Below are positions 62,202-64,000 of a DNA stretch of 64,000 bases, in pieces. The stretch's first letter is position 1; each line of letters starts with the position of its first letter. The position numbers and the translations under genes are program-made. The notes beneath the pieces were generated by a model. It was not told where the DNA came from. It ran no database searches and worked only from the letters and a program-made list of their open reading frames with translations. The stretch comes from Anaerovibrio lipolyticus LB2005 (GTDB lineage: Bacteria; Bacillota; Negativicutes; Selenomonadales; Selenomonadaceae). The stretch is taken from assembly GCF_000621545.1 (NCBI RefSeq), contig NZ_JHYA01000002.1, positions 1 to 64,000 on the forward strand, written 5' to 3'.

Positions 62202-62897
62202 ATGCAGTTAGAAAAAGGGCGATTGTCTATTGCCTGCGTTTGCATGGTTCTAGGTTTTATGCTGGTTATCCAGTTTAAAAGTACAGAGGATATACGGGCT
62301 TCCCAGCCAAGTCAGCGCGTGGAGGAATTGGCTGCCCGTCTCCATCAGGCTGAGGCTGAGAATAAGGAGCTGGAAGCTGAAATTCGCGATTTGAGGGGAA
62401 TGTCCGGGGATGCTAAATCAGAAAAAATAACAGATGATATAATGATGATTTCCGGAATGACACCTTTGGAGGGGCCTGGGGTCATTATTACCATTGATGA
62501 TAGTGCCAAAAAGGCCAAAATGGAAAATGATCCAAATCTCTATCTGGTGCATGATGAGGATATTCTTAAAGTTGTAAATGAACTGAGGGCTGCTGGTGCA
62601 GAGGCGCTTTCCATCAACGGTCAGCGCTTGACCGCAAATTCAGAAATACGCTGTGCCGGGCCGACTATTTCCGTAAACAATGTTCGTTCCGCTCCTCCCT
62701 TTGAGATTCGTGCAATAGGAGACAAGGATAATCTTGTAAATTCTATCAATATGCGTGGCGGTGTGGCGGATTCCCTGAAGGTTTGGGGTATAAATCTGAC
62801 CATACAACCATTGGATAATGTGTGGATTCCGGCCTACAAAGCAACGACCAAGTATAAGCTGGCAACCACATCGAGCAAAGAGGAGGAGACAAAATGA
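62202..62897 (+). CDS. DUF881 family membrane protein (YlxW-like)
   Basis: 231 residues. An N-terminal helix ('LSIACVCMVLGFMLVIQF') precedes a coiled coil ('VEELAARLHQAEAENKELEA') and the DUF881 domain with 'MTPLEGPGVIITIDDSAKKA' and 'LYLVHDEDILKVVNELRAAG', then 'SINGQRLTANSEIRCAGPT'. In Bacillus the homologue ylxW lies between divIB and ftsA. The role is unknown but the position ties it to division. GGAGGAG precedes the ATG. Confidence 0.88.
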   Translation: MQLEKGRLSIACVCMVLGFMLVIQFKSTEDIRASQPSQRVEELAARLHQAEAENKELEAEIRDLRGMSGDAKSEKITDDIMMISGMTPLEGPGVIITIDDSAKKAKMENDPNLYLVHDEDILKVVNELRAAGAEALSINGQRLTANSEIRCAGPTISVNNVRSAPPFEIRAIGDKDNLVNSINMRGGVADSLKVWGINLTIQPLDNVWIPAYKATTKYKLATTSSKEEETK

Positions 62898-63226
62898 TTT
62901 ATGCAGTAGTTGGTCTCCTCATTGGAGGTGCTTTGGGCTTTTTGGTACCTTTTGGAATTCCTGCGGGATACTCCAGTCTCTTTTCAGTTGCGCTTATGGC
63001 TTGTATGGACTCAGTTTTTGGCGGTATTAAGGCAGCTTGCAGTGGCACATTTGATGATAAGATTTTTATTTCTGGTTTTTTTACAAATTCTTTGATGGCA
63101 GCTTTCTTGGTTTATGTGGGTGACAGACTGGGAATAGATTTATATTATGTTGCTCTGTTAGCCTTCGGCCTAAGAATTTTTAATAACCTTGGCTTTATTC
63201 GTCAGCATTTGCTTAAAAAGCACTAA
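62894..63226 (+). CDS. Small basic protein (DUF1290/Sbp)
   Basis: 110 residues with three membrane helices: 'VVGLLIGGALGFLVPFGIPA', 'LFSVALMACMDSVFGGIKAA' and 'FFTNSLMAAFLVYVGDRLGI'. It matches the Sbp/YlxX family encoded just before ftsA-ftsZ in Firmicutes. It overlaps the DUF881 gene by four bases. Function unknown, assumed division-linked. Confidence 0.88.
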   Translation: MIYAVVGLLIGGALGFLVPFGIPAGYSSLFSVALMACMDSVFGGIKAACSGTFDDKIFISGFFTNSLMAAFLVYVGDRLGIDLYYVALLAFGLRIFNNLGFIRQHLLKKH

Positions 63227-63267
63227 TTTCAGATTAGCTAGCTATAGATTTTGAAATTAATTAATGT

Positions 63268-63273
63268 TATAAT
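63268..63273 (+). promoter_or_regulatory. Likely -10 box of an ftsZ promoter
   Basis: TATAAT with a weak TAGATT at 63245-63250 (17-base spacer), in the 110-base gap before ftsZ. This would let ftsZ be expressed independently of the mur operon. Confidence 0.45.
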
Positions 63274-63336
63274 ATTTGATGTATGAGTATATTGATATTA
63301 TTTTCGAATTAAAGTATATATGTGGGGGTTTTTTGA

Positions 63337-64000
63337 GTGCCAATAGATTTTGATAGTTATGGAGATTTTGATGACAAGGCCGTGATTAAAGTTGTTGGTG
63401 TCGGCGGTGGCGGCAGCAACGCGGTGAATTGTATGGTTAATGCCGGTGTGAAGGGCGTTGAGTTTATCGCTGTAAACACTGATTCTCAGGCATTGGACCA
63501 GTCTTTGGCGTCCACTCGTATTCAGATTGGCGGTAAGGCAACCCGTGGATTGGGTGCTGGTGCCCGTCCAGAGGTTGGTGCCAAGGCAGCTGAGGAAAAT
63601 CGCGAGGAAATTATGGCAGCCCTTCAGGGTGCTGATATGGTATTTATCGCAGCAGGTATGGGCGGTGGTACCGGTACTGGTGCAGCTCCGGTTGTGGCAG
63701 AGTGTGCCAAGCAGGTTGGTGCTCTTACCGTTGGTGTCGTAACTCGTCCATTCTCTTATGAGGGCCGTATGCGCACGAAGCGTGCTGAAGCTGGTATTGC
63801 GGCTTTGCGTCAGCGTGTTGATACTATCATTACAATTCCAAACGAGAAGGTTTTGAATATTATTGATCGTAACACTTCATTTATTGATGCATTTAGAGAA
63901 GTTGATGACATCCTTCGTCAGGGTGTACAGAGTATTTCCGATCTTATCAACGAATCTGGTTATGTAAATCTGGATTTCGCCGATGTTGAGGCTGTTATGA
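63337..64000 (+). CDS. ftsZ: Cell division protein FtsZ (3' end cut by window)
   Basis: Starts at GTG 63337 with GGGGG nine bases upstream; about 221 codons are present before the window ends. '[20 protein letters not shown]', '[20 protein letters not shown]', the tubulin signature '[20 protein letters not shown]' (GTP binding) and '[20 protein letters not shown]' identify FtsZ, the tubulin-like ring protein. ftsA is not upstream as it is in Bacillus; the DUF1290 gene is the direct neighbour. Confidence 0.96.
   Translation, partial: MPIDFDSYGDFDDKAVIKVVGVGGGGSNAVNCMVNAGVKGVEFIAVNTDSQALDQSLASTRIQIGGKATRGLGAGARPEVGAKAAEENREEIMAALQGADMVFIAAGMGGGTGTGAAPVVAECAKQVGALTVGVVTRPFSYEGRMRTKRAEAGIAALRQRVDTIITIPNEKVLNIIDRNTSFIDAFREVDDILRQGVQSISDLINESGYVNLDFADVEAVM

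Overview
The window reads as a chromosomal segment of an anaerobic, propionate-forming diderm Firmicute of the class Negativicutes (Selenomonadales type). The basis is a complete succinate-to-propionate gene set (succinate CoA-transferase, B12-dependent methylmalonyl-CoA mutases, epimerase, biotin-dependent decarboxylase subunits), futalosine-type UbiA/UbiD proteins, NfnAB, formate-THF ligase, FabK, meso-DAP-type MurE, a flagellin and a Firmicute-style dcw cluster. Genus cannot be fixed from the sequence alone. Almost all housekeeping genes lie on the + strand.

Layout. 1-0.5 kb: end of an AAA-ATPase-like gene and a decayed fragment, then vanZ-like. 1-5.3 kb: an operon tatA-tatC-ubiD-ubiA-folD. 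5.3-15.2 kb: an accessory island with an HTH regulator/Ser-Thr kinase pair, several HTH genes, secreted and membrane proteins of unknown role, a Sel1 protein, a hicAB toxin-antitoxin system, an Rpn/PD-(D/E)XK 'transposase' gene and orphan C-terminal tails of the same family. 15.3-22.3 kb: one-carbon and redox genes (fhs, metF-like, nfnAB), then DUF523, YbjN-like and glycerate kinase. 22.3-26.9 kb: tRNA-Leu, a T-box leader, valS and folC. 27.1-31.7 kb: an O-antigen-ligase-like gene, a TerC-family gene and a Ca-type P-ATPase.

31.9-45.9 kb is the propionate block. A cobalamin riboswitch with two tandem terminators precedes mutA-mutB-meaB and a degenerate MsrA-like gene. After a terminator, a promoter with a structured leader drives a succinate CoA-transferase gene followed by a second, split methylmalonyl-CoA mutase, a second meaB, epimerase, mmdA and the biotin carrier. 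Together they convert succinyl-CoA to methylmalonyl-CoA to propionyl-CoA and recycle CoA onto succinate. The membrane beta subunit of a sodium-pumping decarboxylase is not in the window.

46-50.4 kb carries a lone flagellin, fabK, a DUF1858 protein and a membrane-anchored polysaccharide deacetylase. 50.5-64 kb is the division/cell-wall cluster: mraZ-rsmH-ftsL, then murE-murF-mraY-murD-murG-murC-ddl-ftsQ-DUF881-DUF1290-ftsZ (cut by the window end). The usual ftsI, ftsW and ftsA are absent from their normal slots.

The strongest unexplained signals are: a dispersed, covarying, multi-hairpin repeat family (three copies at 14.7, 27.0 and 31.7 kb); near-identical terminator hairpins behind three successive minus-strand accessory units; two methylmalonyl-CoA mutases with only one under a B12 riboswitch; an MsrA-like protein lacking its catalytic cysteine; and a structured leader before the CoA-transferase. 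All functional calls rest on motif recognition by eye; no database search was run.
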